Assembly: GCF_022682495.2 (NCBI RefSeq)
Contig: NC_071391.1
Coordinates: forward strand, 19,939,680-20,003,679
Reading direction: 5' to 3'
Length of the DNA stretch: 64,000 bases
Source: Desmodus rotundus
Lineage: Eukaryota > Chordata > Mammalia > Chiroptera > Phyllostomidae
Part shown: positions 30,901 to 42,670 of the stretch, piece after piece
Numbering within the stretch: position 1 is the first letter of the stretch
How the letters are laid out: each line of letters opens with the position of its first letter
Position numbers and translations under genes: made by a program
The notes under the pieces: model-generated
Database searches by the model: none
Told to the model about the DNA's origin: nothing
The model's input: the letters and a program-made list of their open reading frames with translations, nothing else

Positions 30901-33424
30901 CCTATTCTATGGGGCTATAAGGAGTATCATATTCTGGAGCTGTAAGAAAATAGAGGGATGCTGGGTAAAGTTCCAGGTGGCTAAGAGCTAATCATTCAAC
31001 AGGATATGGACAGACTCAGTGTAAACTAATAGAAAGGAAAATAAAACTGAAGCAGAGATATACAGCAAGCAGCTTTATAGTTGAAACAAATTCAGTTCTG
31101 CTGTTAGAGCAAGTTCAGCTATGATTTGTTCCACATGCCAAGAGGACCTGACTACCAAAAGCCTGGGTTCTCTCTTTGAGACTATGTTTTGTTTATCCAG
31201 AATTTCAGAATTCCATGCCAAAATGACCTTCATCCCTGGATTCAACCTAGCTGGGACTAGCCACACCAGTGAGATGCATATCCAAAGGCTGGCCAGAAGC
31301 AATGGTTTAAGGGAACAGATAGAACTTGGACATGCAAGCTGGGGAATCTGCCTTTGTGCAGAAAGGAGCTGGAGATGGAGTGAAATATGGCAACCACAGG
31401 CTAGAGGCTGAGGCCAAGGGATGGCTCCCTCTACTCACCAGGTTTCAGCACAAAATTATGATAGATCCAAGAGTTCTGAATTTGAACTTGGCCTTCCAGG
31501 GTAACATCAGGTTATGTTTGTCAAGGGAGGAGGACAGAGCATATTTTGTATAAATATATATGAACTTGATTTATAACTTTTAAAGACCTATATCCTTTAG
31601 ATCTCTATTTTCACTCTTGCCCTGAGTCATACAAATGCCAAGGGCAGACCCAGGCCATCTCATTTCTTATCCTTGCTCCTCCCCCCACGGACAAATATGC
31701 TGCTATTAGCTCAGTGTAAGTATTCAACTGATAGTGGTTAACAAACTTACTCTGTGGCTCCACTGAGAAAACATGGTAGAGTCTCATTAAATCTCAAGTA
31801 AATATGATTTCCCATAATCTCATTCCTCAGTCTCTGCTGAGAACAAGATAAAACATCACCTAGTGTTGGGCAGGAATTGCCATTTACATGGTACTTTAGT
31901 GTTTACTTCATTAGAAACAGCTGTTTCATCGATTCACTTCAATGTTCATTAGCTGACACATCAGATTATCATGTGCTGTCTACATGATGCCAGAACGACC
32001 AGATGACTCGAGCAAATTCAGTCCAATAAGCAATTTACTTTGAAAGAGAAATTAGTCCATTTTGTCTGTTTGCTTGTTTTTTTAATTGCTTTTTTAACTA
32101 GCAATTCTATTAAATCAACAGGAAAATTAGTCATCTCCACCCCCAACTTCTCCACTCCAGCCAATACAATTCATGCAACGATTTTTAAAATCCAGGTACA
32201 AAGTCAGGCTACTAGTCAGTCAGGGGTGGTTCCAGTACTTGCCTTCATCAAGCATCGAAGCTGATAGTCCATAATACCAGTCACAAAGCCAAAGTCAATG
32301 GACACACGGAGATGCACATACTCTAAGAAGGAGTTTTGATGGAAGTGGCTAGGCTTGACTTACCAACTCATGGTGACTGCAGTCACCTCTCATCGTGACA
32401 TGCGTGAACTCACAACATCCAAAATGCCTCCATATCACACTCCTACAACTTCCTGCATCCCTCCCCTGGTTAAGCCTAGGGAGAGGTTAAAAAAAGGTGG
32501 TCTTATAACTATCACTGGTGCCATCCTTTGGTATCCAGGGTCCACCGGCCTCAACCCATTTTCTACGTGGGGTAAAGGGGCAGGATTTCATGTAGTGGGA
32601 GTTAAATAGACTTTGAGACTCAGGATCCAGTAGCTTAAATACTGTGTGAGATTCCAGTCACTGACAGCCACACAGTGGCATATTAGTAAATTGGGCATCT
32701 AATTGAAACCCATGTGAGAATATGATTCATTTTCCACAGTGGCTGCCGGGAGCAATACTGAGCAATGGGAAGTCATTAAAAAGGTAGCCTCAGCAGCCTT
32801 GGAGAAAGTTCCAGCTGATTTGAGGAAGGCACCTTAGACAAGTGTCGCTTCGCCATTTAAAAACAGAAACACCTCTGACCATAGACAGCAAGCTATTTTC
32901 CAATCTAGCTTACAAGTCACTTGGGTCACTGTACACATTTGGAGGCTGGCTACAAGGAGTGAATTTCACTGATCATTTCCCCTTCCCAAGCAAAAGTGTC
33001 TCTGAGGATAGCTTTGTTAGACACAGTAGATCACAGCTGGTGGTAGATAAGGCCACAGCCTAAGCTAAACAATTTCATTAGGCACATGCTGACTTAGCCC
33101 AGATTGTTCCCTTCAGGTCCTGGATTCTACATGGAATTGAATCATCTTCCATCGTAATTACCAGAAGCATCGGAAGCAGCTGTTGCTTCCTCCCCATCGC
33201 TCATGCGGGACAGCAGACAGCCTAAGGGTCCCATCATGTGACAACGATGCACCTCATTTGTGCATACCTATGCATTCTACTGCCCGGGCCAGGAGTCATT
33301 CATTACCTGCCCACTCGCTGCTGAGTCTGGTGTGGAGTTCTCTCCACAATGGCAGAGCATAATGGAGACAGAAAAAGTACCCCCACTACACACAACTTAC
33401 AAACTCTAACCTTCACTGAGACAG
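30901..33424. other. unassigned DNA
   Basis: About 2.5 kb without a secure repeat or gene. Open frames at 31121-31411 (plus), 31075-31302 (minus) and 32355-32609 (plus) have no known domains. Could hold decayed LTR sequence around 31.1-31.5 kb; not proven. Confidence 0.35.
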
Positions 33425-33535
33425 GAACTATGAAATACTACTTTAATAATAGTCACTAGTTATTTAGCCCCACTGTGTGCTAAGTACCAAGGTAAGCACT
33501 CTATGTACACTATCTCACTTCATCCTCCAAATGTA
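33425..33535 (-). repeat. MIR SINE, reverse
   Basis: 'cactgtgtgctaagtaccaagg' and 'ctctatgtacactatctcacttcatcctcc' match reversed MIR. Confidence 0.6.
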
Positions 33536-33679
33536 TTGCTGAGATTAGAAAGCTGTAAGTCACCCACCAGAGCAGAAGGGAAAGTAGAATAGACCCTCTT
33601 CTTTGCACAGAGTCGATGAAAAGAAGGGGGGAAAAGACATGCTGCCACTGGCCCAGAAGTTCTAGATGGAGGGAAGATA

Positions 33680-33900
33680 ATCACAGGCAACCTACATAGA
33701 AACATTTGTGACCACCTACTATCTGGTAGGCCCAGGACTAGACACTGGGCATACAATAGAAGACAGTGATATGAACTGATATGAACTTCACACTAGAGGA
33801 GTACAAAGGAAGTGATTTTTATACAGTGTTCTGAGGATGAGGAGGGACACAGTTTGATACAGAGGAGTGAGGAGGGTGAAGGGGACAGCAAGGCACTGTA
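33680..33900 (-). repeat. L2 LINE fragment, reverse
   Basis: 'gaccacctactatctggtaggcccaggactagacactgggcatac' is a diverged complement of the L2 3' end. Later parts are weaker. Confidence 0.5.
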
Positions 33901-34854
33901 GCATCCCCATGGGAAGTTTTCAGTCTAAAGATGAAACTTTCTCTGAGAAGGTGGAAGACAGGTTGGTAAGGAAAGAAAGACAAGAGAACTGAGGTTTTAT
34001 AACTGTACTTCTATAGACCCATGTGAGAAGAGAATTAAGAAAGAGCCCATCATAGCTCATCAAAGACCTATGCTTCTGTGATTGTTGTAGAATACTAACC
34101 ACAGATGGACCACTATGAATGATTCTTAATATTTCAGAGTGAAGACAACAACTTGGGAATCTAATAAATAATATGTTCCTTCTAATGAAAAACTTCTACT
34201 GAAAAAAATGCACATGTAGACACATGCATATACACAATGTTACATAAATTCTCTGAAGTTTATTCATCTTTTAAGATCTCCAAGACTAGAAAATTGAGTT
34301 GGGACAAAAATGTCCTTGAAGCAGCTCTCAAAGAGGTTGAGAACAGCCCAAGTACAAGAAGGTGTGAGATGCATGAAGAGAGCCACAGCCCCAAAGATCT
34401 TAGTATTTGGGGGTACTCGTACCTGGTAAATAGTTCAGAGTATTGGTTAGCACCCTTCAGGAATAATGGAGAGGTCCAGACCTGACCTGCTGATCTAAGA
34501 GGACAGAGAAGCTTTGGAACAATCTGGGCCAGATACAGTTTAAGGGGTTGTCTGAAAACAGTGCTTATTACTTAAGGAAGCCCTGTATGCCTGCCACCAG
34601 ATGTGAGTCACTGTGGAGGCACACAGGAATATCAGTCCCTATTATTAAACACCTGGAACAAAGGTTAAGTTGGGAAGCTCCTTTATTATACTCTCCATGT
34701 ATAATTAGGGAAGGAATATATGAAAACCTAAAGGAACCGGAGTCTCAGAATCTCGGGGGTTGAATCAGCTATAAATGCTCTAACTACAACTTCATCTATG
34801 CCTTCCCACTGGAGGGTGTCAGGCAAGAGTAAACAACAACAACAAAACAATTTA
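33901..34854. other. unassigned DNA
   Basis: No recognised repeat or gene. A short CAA run lies near 34835-34850. Confidence 0.4.
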
Positions 34855-35010
34855 GTCCTATGATAGTCGGAATGAGATCATTACCCCAGTGTTATTGATG
34901 AGTAACTAATGTGCCCAAGGATATATATCTAGAAACTGGCAAGCTCTGGAAGCCTATCCCATGTCTCTCCAGAACCTGTCTTCATAATCACTGCACTCTA
35001 CCATCTCCCA
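34855..35010 (-). repeat. MIR SINE, reverse
   Basis: 'attaccccagtgttattgatgagtaactaatgtgcccaagg' and 'tagaaactggcaagctctgg' follow the reversed MIR core, ending near 'cactgcactctacca'. Confidence 0.5.
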
Positions 35011-35959
35011 GGCAAAGAGCATTCCAGACAGGTGAAAAAGTACATGGAAAAGGTGGGAGGAGAATCCGACTCAGAAAAAACCCTGCCCTCCTCAGTCTCT
35101 TTCTCTGTAGACCACACATACACTGCCAAAAAGTTGCCCTCTAGTAATAAAATCAGGCTATAATGCCACCTTACTGGGGACTATTTTGTCCCCCCTGAAT
35201 GTTCTTTTTTTTTCTTTGCAAGGAATGTTTATCATTAGTGCAGACATTCAATTACTGTTTGGATTTATTTATTCATTAGCTTGATGTATGGCACACACCA
35301 TTCAGAGCCACACCCGTCAGGAATAAGGAAATCATAATATCTGACAGAGGGAAACAGTTCACATGTTCAGGCTGGACTTAAACTAAGCCGACTCAACCCA
35401 ACAATCTCGTGTTAGGGCCGCTAGCACACTGTACTGGTCATCTGGTCTGTTCCTTCAGTGCCTGTGCTGATCAATGGTGACAACAAGAATTGAGGCTGTG
35501 AGCAGAGGCTGGAGCTGGAAGCACTCTCCCCCAGGCTGCCTTTCTCATTTGGCAAATGAAACAGAAATGGCCTTGCCCAGCTCTTGACTGGGAGAACCCT
35601 CAGGAGAAGGTGAGCCTCTGCCCAGTGAGGCTTGTGTGTGATAGATTTTTTACTTCCAAATAACAGGTGGGCACAGTTATAGTATCACAAGTTAGGCTAA
35701 AAATAAGAGGAGCACTCTAATTTTGTCCAGGTCGCCTTCACATTGATGTAGGGCCTTGTCTACCTGAATCTTTCTGCACTTCTTCTCATTGGAGTCTATG
35801 GTGCATTCCTGCCTGAATTCCTGGCACAACAGACTCCTGGGTATGCTGATTCATCAACAACAGTGTGTAATTAATTGGGTGTCAAACACAGCAGTCTGGG
35901 GCAGGCAGAGGGGGCACCACGAGTCATTTATATAGAAGTAGTGCTGCAAAGAGGGGAAA
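35011..35959. other. unassigned DNA
   Basis: No recognised repeat or gene; a T-run lies at about 35206-35213. Confidence 0.4.
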
Positions 35960-36140
35960 AAAACAAATTTTAGAGTCAGATGTATAACTGGGTTCAAATA
36001 TCTGCTCTGCCACTTACTATGAGACTTTAAACAAATGACTTATCTTTTTTCCTTATAAACTGGTGATACAATCAACCCTGAATGGAGTGTGTGAGGGTTA
36101 GAGGTGGGCACAGTAGGCCTTCAATCATCACTTGTGATGA
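35960..36140 (+). repeat. MIR SINE, forward
   Basis: 'gggttcaaatatctgctctgccacttactatgagact' is a clear MIR head; the 3' part, with 'gcacagtaggccttcaatca', is weaker. Confidence 0.65.
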
Positions 36141-36659
36141 TGACGATTCCACAAGGAGCCATACAAAAAGAAGACATAAATCTGAAGTCCAGGAGATAAA
36201 CCGGAAATGTGAACCAAGGTCCATAAATCAATGAGTAAAAAACTAGTAAAAGAACAGTTCGCAGAAAGAAAGGGGAAGGCAGTTGTTTTTAACCACCATT
36301 CACGGGATGGCTCATGTGAAAGGAGGCAGAGTCACTGGTGTTCCACCTCTCTCCTAAGATGCTGTCAGTGAATTCTGACCACTCTGCTTCCTGAGAGCTC
36401 ACCAGGCCCTGTAGCAGCAGTGTGGTCTTTGTCCTCCACTTGAAGGCCCGTAATTATGCTGAAACCAGGAAAAGTAAAGAGGGACGATAAGGATGTGTGT
36501 TCTTACAGAGTTTTCCTGCTAATTTTCTGAGGTTGCAGCCATGGTTTTAAATCATGCTTGTTCTAATTTGATATTTTCCAAAATCCTTTCTTGGTCAAAA
36601 TATATAATTGTATGCTCCTATAGCATAACTCTTAGCTGTGTGTAAAGGGTTTTTTTTCC
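36141..36659. other. unassigned DNA
   Basis: No recognised repeat or gene. Confidence 0.4.
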
Positions 36660-36825
36660 TTCTTTCTGTTATATCTTGTGTAAGACTTGCTTGTAGTGTA
36701 TCTCCTGTTACACGGTAGTCATTATTTGTATTTCTGTCCATTCCCACGACTGTAAATTCCTTGAGGGGAGAGACAGGATTTTATTTCCTGAAGATCTAGG
36801 CTGCTTCCTAGGATAGCACAGTTGT
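36660..36825 (+). repeat. L2 LINE fragment, forward
   Basis: CACGACTGTAAATTCCTTGA and 'ggggagagacaggattttat' match the L2 'gactgtaagctccttgagggcagggac' block; ends near ATAGCACAGTTGTG. Confidence 0.55.
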
Positions 36826-37304
36826 GTAAAAATGTAATTATTATTACATAATACTATGAACCAATAACTCACAGCAATGTTGTGAATAGAAGAGTTTATG
36901 TACTAGTTCCCTTTTCAAGCCAAATATCTAAAATTATCTTGGGAAAAAGACAATCTCCAGATTATATTATGGTGAAATGTTACCAACTTGGTCATTATTC
37001 TGAAGTTCAGCTCTCAGAATTAAAGTTATGCTTGCAAAAAGACAAAAGCTGCAGTATTTTTAAGCACAATTTTACAAGATGTTCACCCTGGAACATTCCA
37101 CATGAATTATCTAGAAATATCTGAACAATCTAGTGTTCATTTCCTCCTAAAATGGTTTTCATTGGAGTTTCCCTTATGAGTTCCACCATTAACAACTCGA
37201 TCTCCAGCAAAACTATAAAATTTTAATCTGATGTAAGGCTACACGTTGCATCCCTAACCGAAGCCAGTTGCCTTGCAATTATACGTCAACCAACCGCAAG
37301 ATGA
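36826..37304. other. unassigned DNA
   Basis: No recognised repeat or gene. Confidence 0.4.
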
Positions 37305-37500
37305 GTTAGCAGTAGCAATAAAAACTATCATTTACCCAGTGAATATTACCTATACATCCACCCCTTGGCATAGATGACCTCATTTTTTCTTCAAAACTAT
37401 CCTCTGAAAGAGCACTAGTGATGCCCCCATTTTCTGGATACACAAACTGAAACACCAAGAGGCTAGGGCACTTATCCCACAGGTGTGTGCATATGGTCAC
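37305..37500 (-). repeat. MIR SINE, reverse
   Basis: 'ggcatagatgacctcatttt', 'gatgcccccattttctggatacacaaactgaaacac' and 'ggctagggcacttatcccac' follow reversed MIR. Confidence 0.55.
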
Positions 37501-38027
37501 CCCAAGTCAGCCACCATAACTGCGGGTGAGGAGAAAGACTTCGAGAACATGCCTGGTTGACAACTGGCTGGTGACAACCTTCACTTATAGGAACTCTCTC
37601 GTATATGAATATGATATAATTTTATTGTGATGACTTATCTTGGAATTTGCCCACCCTACAAGAAACACCTGTAAGGTGGACAAGGAAATAATGCATTTTA
37701 ATACAAGGCAGTGGTAAATCATCAGCAATCATTGCATCTGAACATCTTAAGGAGCCAAACTGCATAATTTCCGAAAGTCCCAGAAAGCCTGCAAGAGAAA
37801 TACACCAGAGGGAAACATAGCATAAAAATGCACAAATCTCCAGACCATGCTTTGGACAGAGGCCCCAGTCCTAGACAATCAGGTAAGAAGCATGGCACTT
37901 GAGGTGGAAAGAAAATTGTTTTTACCTAGTCCATCTACTTTTACATGTGTGAGTATCACTGATTCTGAGTTTGTGCACTACAGTCCGAAAATCTTTCTTT
38001 GTTTACTTCACTTGCCCATATTTATTC
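37501..38027. other. unassigned DNA
   Basis: No recognised repeat or gene. A donor-like CAATCAG/GTAAGAAG at 37881 has no convincing partner acceptor. Confidence 0.35.
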
Positions 38028-38130
38028 TTTTTTAATATAATCTTTATTATATTTTTCCCATTAACATTTAGTCCCCTTATACCTACACCCCCCCCAGAAA
38101 TTACCTTATTGTTGTCCCTGTCCTTAGGCA
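38028..38130 (-). mobile_element. possible bat L1 3' end, reverse
   Basis: 'tttaatataatctttattat', 'tttttcccattaacatttag' and a C-run resemble the complement of a second bat L1 3' UTR lineage. Short and uncertain. Confidence 0.35.
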
Positions 38131-38889
38131 ATAATCTTGGACACTGGGCAAAACCTCTTATTGCTCTGAGAAAGAGATGTGTGAACCAGGTTGCAGGAGT
38201 TTCATCTTTATATGGAAAGGTGACACTGTTGGCCCACAATGACCTCTTTACAGTAAGTCGTCACTTAACATCATCAATAGATTCTGCGACTCTAAGTCAA
38301 ATGGCATATAACAAAACCCAGTTTACCAGACCCTAATTGGAATAAACACAAATTAAGTTCCTATGGCATTTCATCAACATTACGACAAAAAGACACTGAG
38401 CAAAACAACGTTATTCGAGAAGCTACAGCTGGACATTGCTTTCCTGGTTGCAAAAAGGACTGTTGATCTATCAACAGCTCCTCAGGGACTGCCTGGCACC
38501 TACCACTAAGAGAAGAAAATTGGAGCAAATGGAATTAAACCTAAAAGACATGGCTTAATTTACCCAAACTCTGATAATTCAATTTCAAGAGATAAATGTG
38601 GCAGAGGGGTGGAGAAGGATGGATGGAAATCAAATCAGCTATATAGAAAAACTGCATTTTTTTTGTATTATTATCCCTTGAGAAATCCCTTACCCTAACT
38701 TGCCTTTATTTTTTTTCTAATTTTCATAACCAATTTGAAATAAAGTAGTAGAGAAAATGATCCATAAAACCCATAAAAAGGAACTAACCCAAAATTCTGT
38801 CCCTAATTTAGGAGCCCATGTTGGAACTGACCTGGTTCTCAGGACAAACCACTTAGAGCAAATGTTTCTTACTCCTTTTAGGTAAATAC
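38131..38889. other. unassigned DNA
   Basis: No recognised repeat or gene; short T-runs near 38656-38663 and 38710-38716. Confidence 0.4.
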
Positions 38890-39127
38890 TCATCCCACAT
38901 CATCATCAGTTAATCCCTCTCTTTCTTCCTCTCTGACCTGGTGAACCCTGCTCCTTGTCTTCCTCCTGACAATGTCTCCCAACTTTAGATGATTCCTTAG
39001 GGCTCCTTTGATTTCTTGATCTCTTGTCCACTCACAGAGATAGAACATAATGAAACTAAAACCTTGAACAAACAAGTTAAAATGATACGGACACCCAATA
39101 TCAAAATCAGCCCAGAAGGTAAACACT
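38890..39127 (-). other. candidate terminal coding exon (unproven)
   Basis: On the minus strand a CTAATGAC branch-point-like word and pyrimidines precede ACATAACTCAG, an acceptor-like site at about 39128. From there a frame runs open to a TGA at 38890, including IMFYLCEWTRDQEIKGALRN and ending EEREGLTDDDVG. The 'EIKGALRN' stretch recalls the helix-8 region of some 7TM receptors, but the rest does not match one I know. May be a chance frame or a decayed gene piece. Confidence 0.2.
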
Positions 39128-39329
39128 GAGTTATGTGATGTCAAAGTCATTAGTTGAATACAAGAAGGGCAGATGCCAAAAGTTCTGTCTATTGCATGTA
39201 ATTGAAAAGCTAAACCAGGGCATAGAAGGTAATAGAAAATGGTAACGCAAGGAAGAAATTCTAGTGATATAAAAATGTTGGCAGATGGTGTTTAATTAAT
39301 AACAATAATAACAGTAACACATACCATTT
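39128..39329. other. unassigned DNA
   Basis: No recognised repeat or gene, apart from the acceptor-like signal described in the previous entry. Confidence 0.35.
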
Positions 39330-39530
39330 CAGTGCCTATTAGGTGCCAGACACTATTAAGCTTTTTATGCAGTTATGTGATTTAATCCCTTCATTAGCTC
39401 TATAATAAAAAAAATTATTATCCTAATTTTACAAATGAGGAAACTGAGAGATGGAGAAACTTGTCCAAGGTCACACAGTTTTTAAATGAAAAAGACAAAA
39501 GTCAAACCCAGTTCCTACAGACTCAAAAGC
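39330..39530 (-). repeat. MIR SINE, reverse
   Basis: 'attaggtgccagacactatt', 'taattttacaaatgaggaaactgagag' and 'cttgtccaaggtcacacag' are strong reversed MIR matches. Confidence 0.8.
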
Positions 39531-40089
39531 CCATTATTCTTAACATCACACAAAATCCCTTCCTTATATTTCATACCACTAAATGTAAAGTGTCTCTTTT
39601 AAAGGATGTATTGCAGATTTTTCAGACTGTGTTACTGTCTTAAAGGTTCAAACACTTCATCTTAGCTGGACTCTTGGTCCCATTCCCTTCAAACCAGCCT
39701 AGTCCCACCGCAACTGTATTTTTTGGCTTTTAGTTCTTTGTTCAGAGGCCAGATCCCAATCCATACCCACATTAGTCAGTGCCATTTGCACAGTGCAATG
39801 GGTCGTTCCCTTTCCCATTTGCTGGCTCCCTTCAGAATTTTTATAGCGTGTTATTTCTGGACCAGTTGTTCACTGTGACAATGCGTAGAGACTCAGAGCA
39901 TCTGCCAGCTTCCTGCCAGATGGCTGAACTCTAGTGAATGGCCACTGACCTATGGACTACTAGCAGGGGCTGAATACATCCCTACTTACTGCATAAGCTC
40001 TTGCAGAATTTCACATGGTGCGAGCCTGGGTTTCAGCGGATCTCTAGGACATGCTAAAATCTCAGTAACAGTATTGATGACGATGCCAA
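39531..40089. other. unassigned DNA
   Basis: No recognised repeat or gene. Confidence 0.4.
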
Positions 40090-40322
40090 CGATAATATGA
40101 CACCAGGTACTTCATGCTACTATATGTCATGCTCCAAACACTGTAGATACACATCACTTAATCTTCGTGACAACTGCAGGAGGCAGGTATCACCCTAGCC
40201 CCATTTTCAAGGGAAAAAACTGAGGCCCAGGGAAATTGTTACCCAAGCCACAAAGCTGGAAAATAGCGGAACAGGGATTTGAACCCTGATTACTGATTTC
40301 AGAGTTCCTGACTACTGCCTAC
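40090..40322 (-). repeat. MIR SINE, reverse
   Basis: 'cacttaatcttcgtgacaact', 'cattttcaagggaaaaaactgaggcccagg' and 'acagggatttgaaccctga' cover almost the whole MIR. Confidence 0.8.
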
Positions 40323-40489
40323 ATTTACATGTTTTGGGTAAAGCAAAAGTTTGGCCTTTCATTTGTTGCCATTTATTTATTCCACAAAAAAAGATTTAAG
40401 ACGCAAAGTACCAATCAGGAGGAGAAAAAGGCCTCTCACAGCAGCCTCGTCGATAAGGCTCATTTATTGGGGGATGGGGGGGACAACTG

Positions 40490-40549
40490 GCTCATATTGA
40501 GCTCCCCCGTTGTGCCATTTATGTACATCTTATCACATAATTTTGTAAT
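40490..40549 (-). repeat. MIR, reverse, left half of a split copy
   Basis: 'catattgagctcccccgttgtgcca' and 'tacatcttatcacataattttg' match the start of a reversed MIR, which resumes at 41836. Confidence 0.45.
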
Positions 40550-41835
40550 TGAGTGGGGGACCATACCCCCGGAAATAGGGAGCGATGAATAAGCTCCAAA
40601 GACTGCACATGCGTGCTTCATCGCCACAGAAACCCAGACAATATGCGCATGACTTAGCAAAAAGGAAGCATATAGCGCTGGTGCCCAAAACTAGGGAGGT
40701 GATTGGACGAGGAACAGACCCTCCCACCTAATTCTACTCTACAGAGGATTATGGGGGCTATGTTTAAAAGCAGAGTATGTGGAAACGCTGCCTGCCTTTG
40801 CTCTCCCCTTCCCTGGCTGGCTGGCTAGTGGCTGGGGGCTCAGGCTCCTGAGCCAAGCCAAGGGACCTTGACAGGAGCAGGGCCTGTTGTGCTTCGTAAG
40901 CACTCTGGGACCTGCCTGGCCAGGACCACAGCAGGCTCTGGTAGGAGGGGATGGAGGGGGACTTGGGGCTGGCAGGTGCAGGAAGCGTTGGGCAACAGGC
41001 AGCGCACCCCTCCCCCACATGGGAGGCTGAAGCAGCTGCTGTCTGCCAGTGGCCCATGCCTCCAGTGTGGGCTTGGCGAGCCCTGTGCCCCTTCCCCAGA
41101 CTGAAGCTGTAGCAGTTGCTGCCCACCCGCAGGCAACGACAGCTCCAGCATGGCCAGGGGACAGGAGCGCCCGCTGCCCTCTTGTTCCTCCAGCAAGAAC
41201 CCGGTGATGGCAGAAAGCCATTGCTGCCAGTCTTCCAGTGGGTGCGGCAGACACTGGGACCACTCGGGGCTTGGGCCCCACATGGTTTGAAGTCAGCTCC
41301 CCTAAGGCAGGGTTCCATACTGGGACGCATGCCTCGCCAGGCCCCAGCCTCTCGAGATGTTGCACCCGGTGCATGGCACATGGGTCCTGAACTGCTTCCA
41401 CTCTCATGGTCTGAGAACTGCACTCAAAGGCACCTCAAGATGGAGCTTTCCCAGCACGACCACCTAGAGTGATCTGGCTGTGCTCCCCAGACAGAGAGAG
41501 AGAGAGTGCTGCTGCGAGATGATGGTGACTCTGAAAACCCACAGGTGCTCACCCCACAGGAGAGGATGGAGACCTGTTTGTCTGGCCGGTTTAACCTCCA
41601 GCCGCACAAAAGGACAGGTGACCACTAATGGGGAACTTCTGAGAGTGGTTTTAGTATGCAATCATTTGGGGAACATGGGACATTCTATGTAAGGGTTCAA
41701 AGGAGGAATTCTCCCAGTCCCCTCCCCCACAAGTTGGAAACCCTGTTAATAAAAACTTACTGCCTTCCATACAAACTTTTGTCTTAAGTATACACATGGC
41801 AACAAGTGGCCAGACCCCATGCTGCCCGGTTATAG
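40550..41835 (+). mobile_element. GC-rich retroviral LTR-like element in a MIR
   Basis: Starts TGAGTGGGGGACCATACCCC. It has enhancer-like words (GCGCATGACTTAGC, an AP-1-like site; GGTGATTGGACG, an inverted CCAAT box), a TATA-like GTTTAAAAGC at about 40762, a long GC-rich middle, and AATAAA at 41748 with a short U5-like end. This is the order U3-R-U5 of an LTR; no gag or pol was seen, so it would be a solo LTR. Left ATAATTTTGTAAT and right ATAGTTTTACAAT flanks are either MIR duplicated on insertion or shared MIR sequence. Lacks a clear CA end, so the identification is tentative. Long antisense frames are by-products of GC content. Confidence 0.5.
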
Positions 41836-41960
41836 TTTTACAATAACCCTAAGAGATAGGTCTTAATAATATTAACTCCAATTGAAAGAGAAAGAAACTT
41901 AAGATTTTGAAATAAGTATATTGTGCAAGGATACACTTGATAAAGACAAAGATTGTATCA
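41836..41960 (-). repeat. MIR, reverse, right half of a split copy
   Basis: 'caataaccctaagagataggtcttaataat' and 'tattgtgcaaggatacact' match reversed MIR downstream of the LTR-like insertion. Confidence 0.55.
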
Positions 41961-41964
41961 GTTA

Positions 41965-42012
41965 CTACCATAGTATTGATGCATAACAAACCACCCCCAA
42001 ATCACTAGCTTT
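41965..42012 (-). mobile_element. MLT1-type LTR scrap, reverse
   Basis: 'gatgcataacaaaccacccccaaatcactagctttaaa' is the reversed MaLR 3' end; cut off by the following L1 tail. Confidence 0.5.
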
Positions 42013-42150
42013 AAAGGTGTTAACTAAAGTTACAGTGGGAATCAATTTGCAATACAAGTATATAAATGTATCAAATCAACAGGTGTAAAACCTTAAACTT
42101 ATACAATGTTATATGTCAATTATATCTCCATAAAAACTGAAAAATAAGAT
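42013..42150 (+). mobile_element. old L1 3' end, forward
   Basis: 'ttaaacttatacaatgttatatgtcaattatatctcc' with ATAAAAACTGAAAAATAAG is the well-known old-L1 3' terminus. Confidence 0.7.
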
Positions 42151-42609
42151 TTAAAATATTCAGTCCACTCTTCATGCAAGCAAAAGGTAACATGCTCCCT
42201 CTCCTCCCCCAACTTCAAGATGTTCTCCTAGAGCTAAAACTCATAAAAGTGTGGGGATTTATCTCTGACTTTCTCTCCCGGAATTCTTAACTCTCAGACT
42301 TGCCCACACTGAGTCCCCAGCCACTCGTCAATTATAGTTTAGATTTTCCTACCCCCGTACTAGTTCCCGAGGAGGTTTCTGCGCATGGGTTTCTCACTTG
42401 GTAAAATGCAGATTTCTGTATCACCTCCATCTCTATTTCAGGGGGCAGTTGCTTGCCCTCTAACCTTATGTCTCTGGCAGATCTAAGAAAAGTGGTTGTT
42501 TTTTTCAGTTGGTTCATCTTTTTACTTATTGTTAGAACAAAATGACAACTCCTAAGCTTTTTACACACCAGAAATCAGAAGACTCAGATAGGAAACCGGA
42601 ACTTACATT
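42151..42609. other. unassigned DNA
   Basis: No recognised repeat or gene. Confidence 0.4.
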
Positions 42610-42670
42610 TTAAATGAATGTTTATCAAGTTCCTACCATGTACAAGTACGTACCTAGCGAGCTGGATTTG
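42610..42670 (-). repeat. L2/MIR 3' end scrap, reverse
   Basis: 'gaatgtttatcaagttcctaccatgtac' is the shared L2/MIR end, reversed; too short to tell the family. Confidence 0.45.

Noticed and set aside
40739..41423. Long overlapping minus-strand frames (222 and 219 aa)
   Set aside because: They overlap in different frames within a GC-rich LTR-like element, show low-complexity P/S/G/R composition and no domain; stops are simply rare in such sequence.
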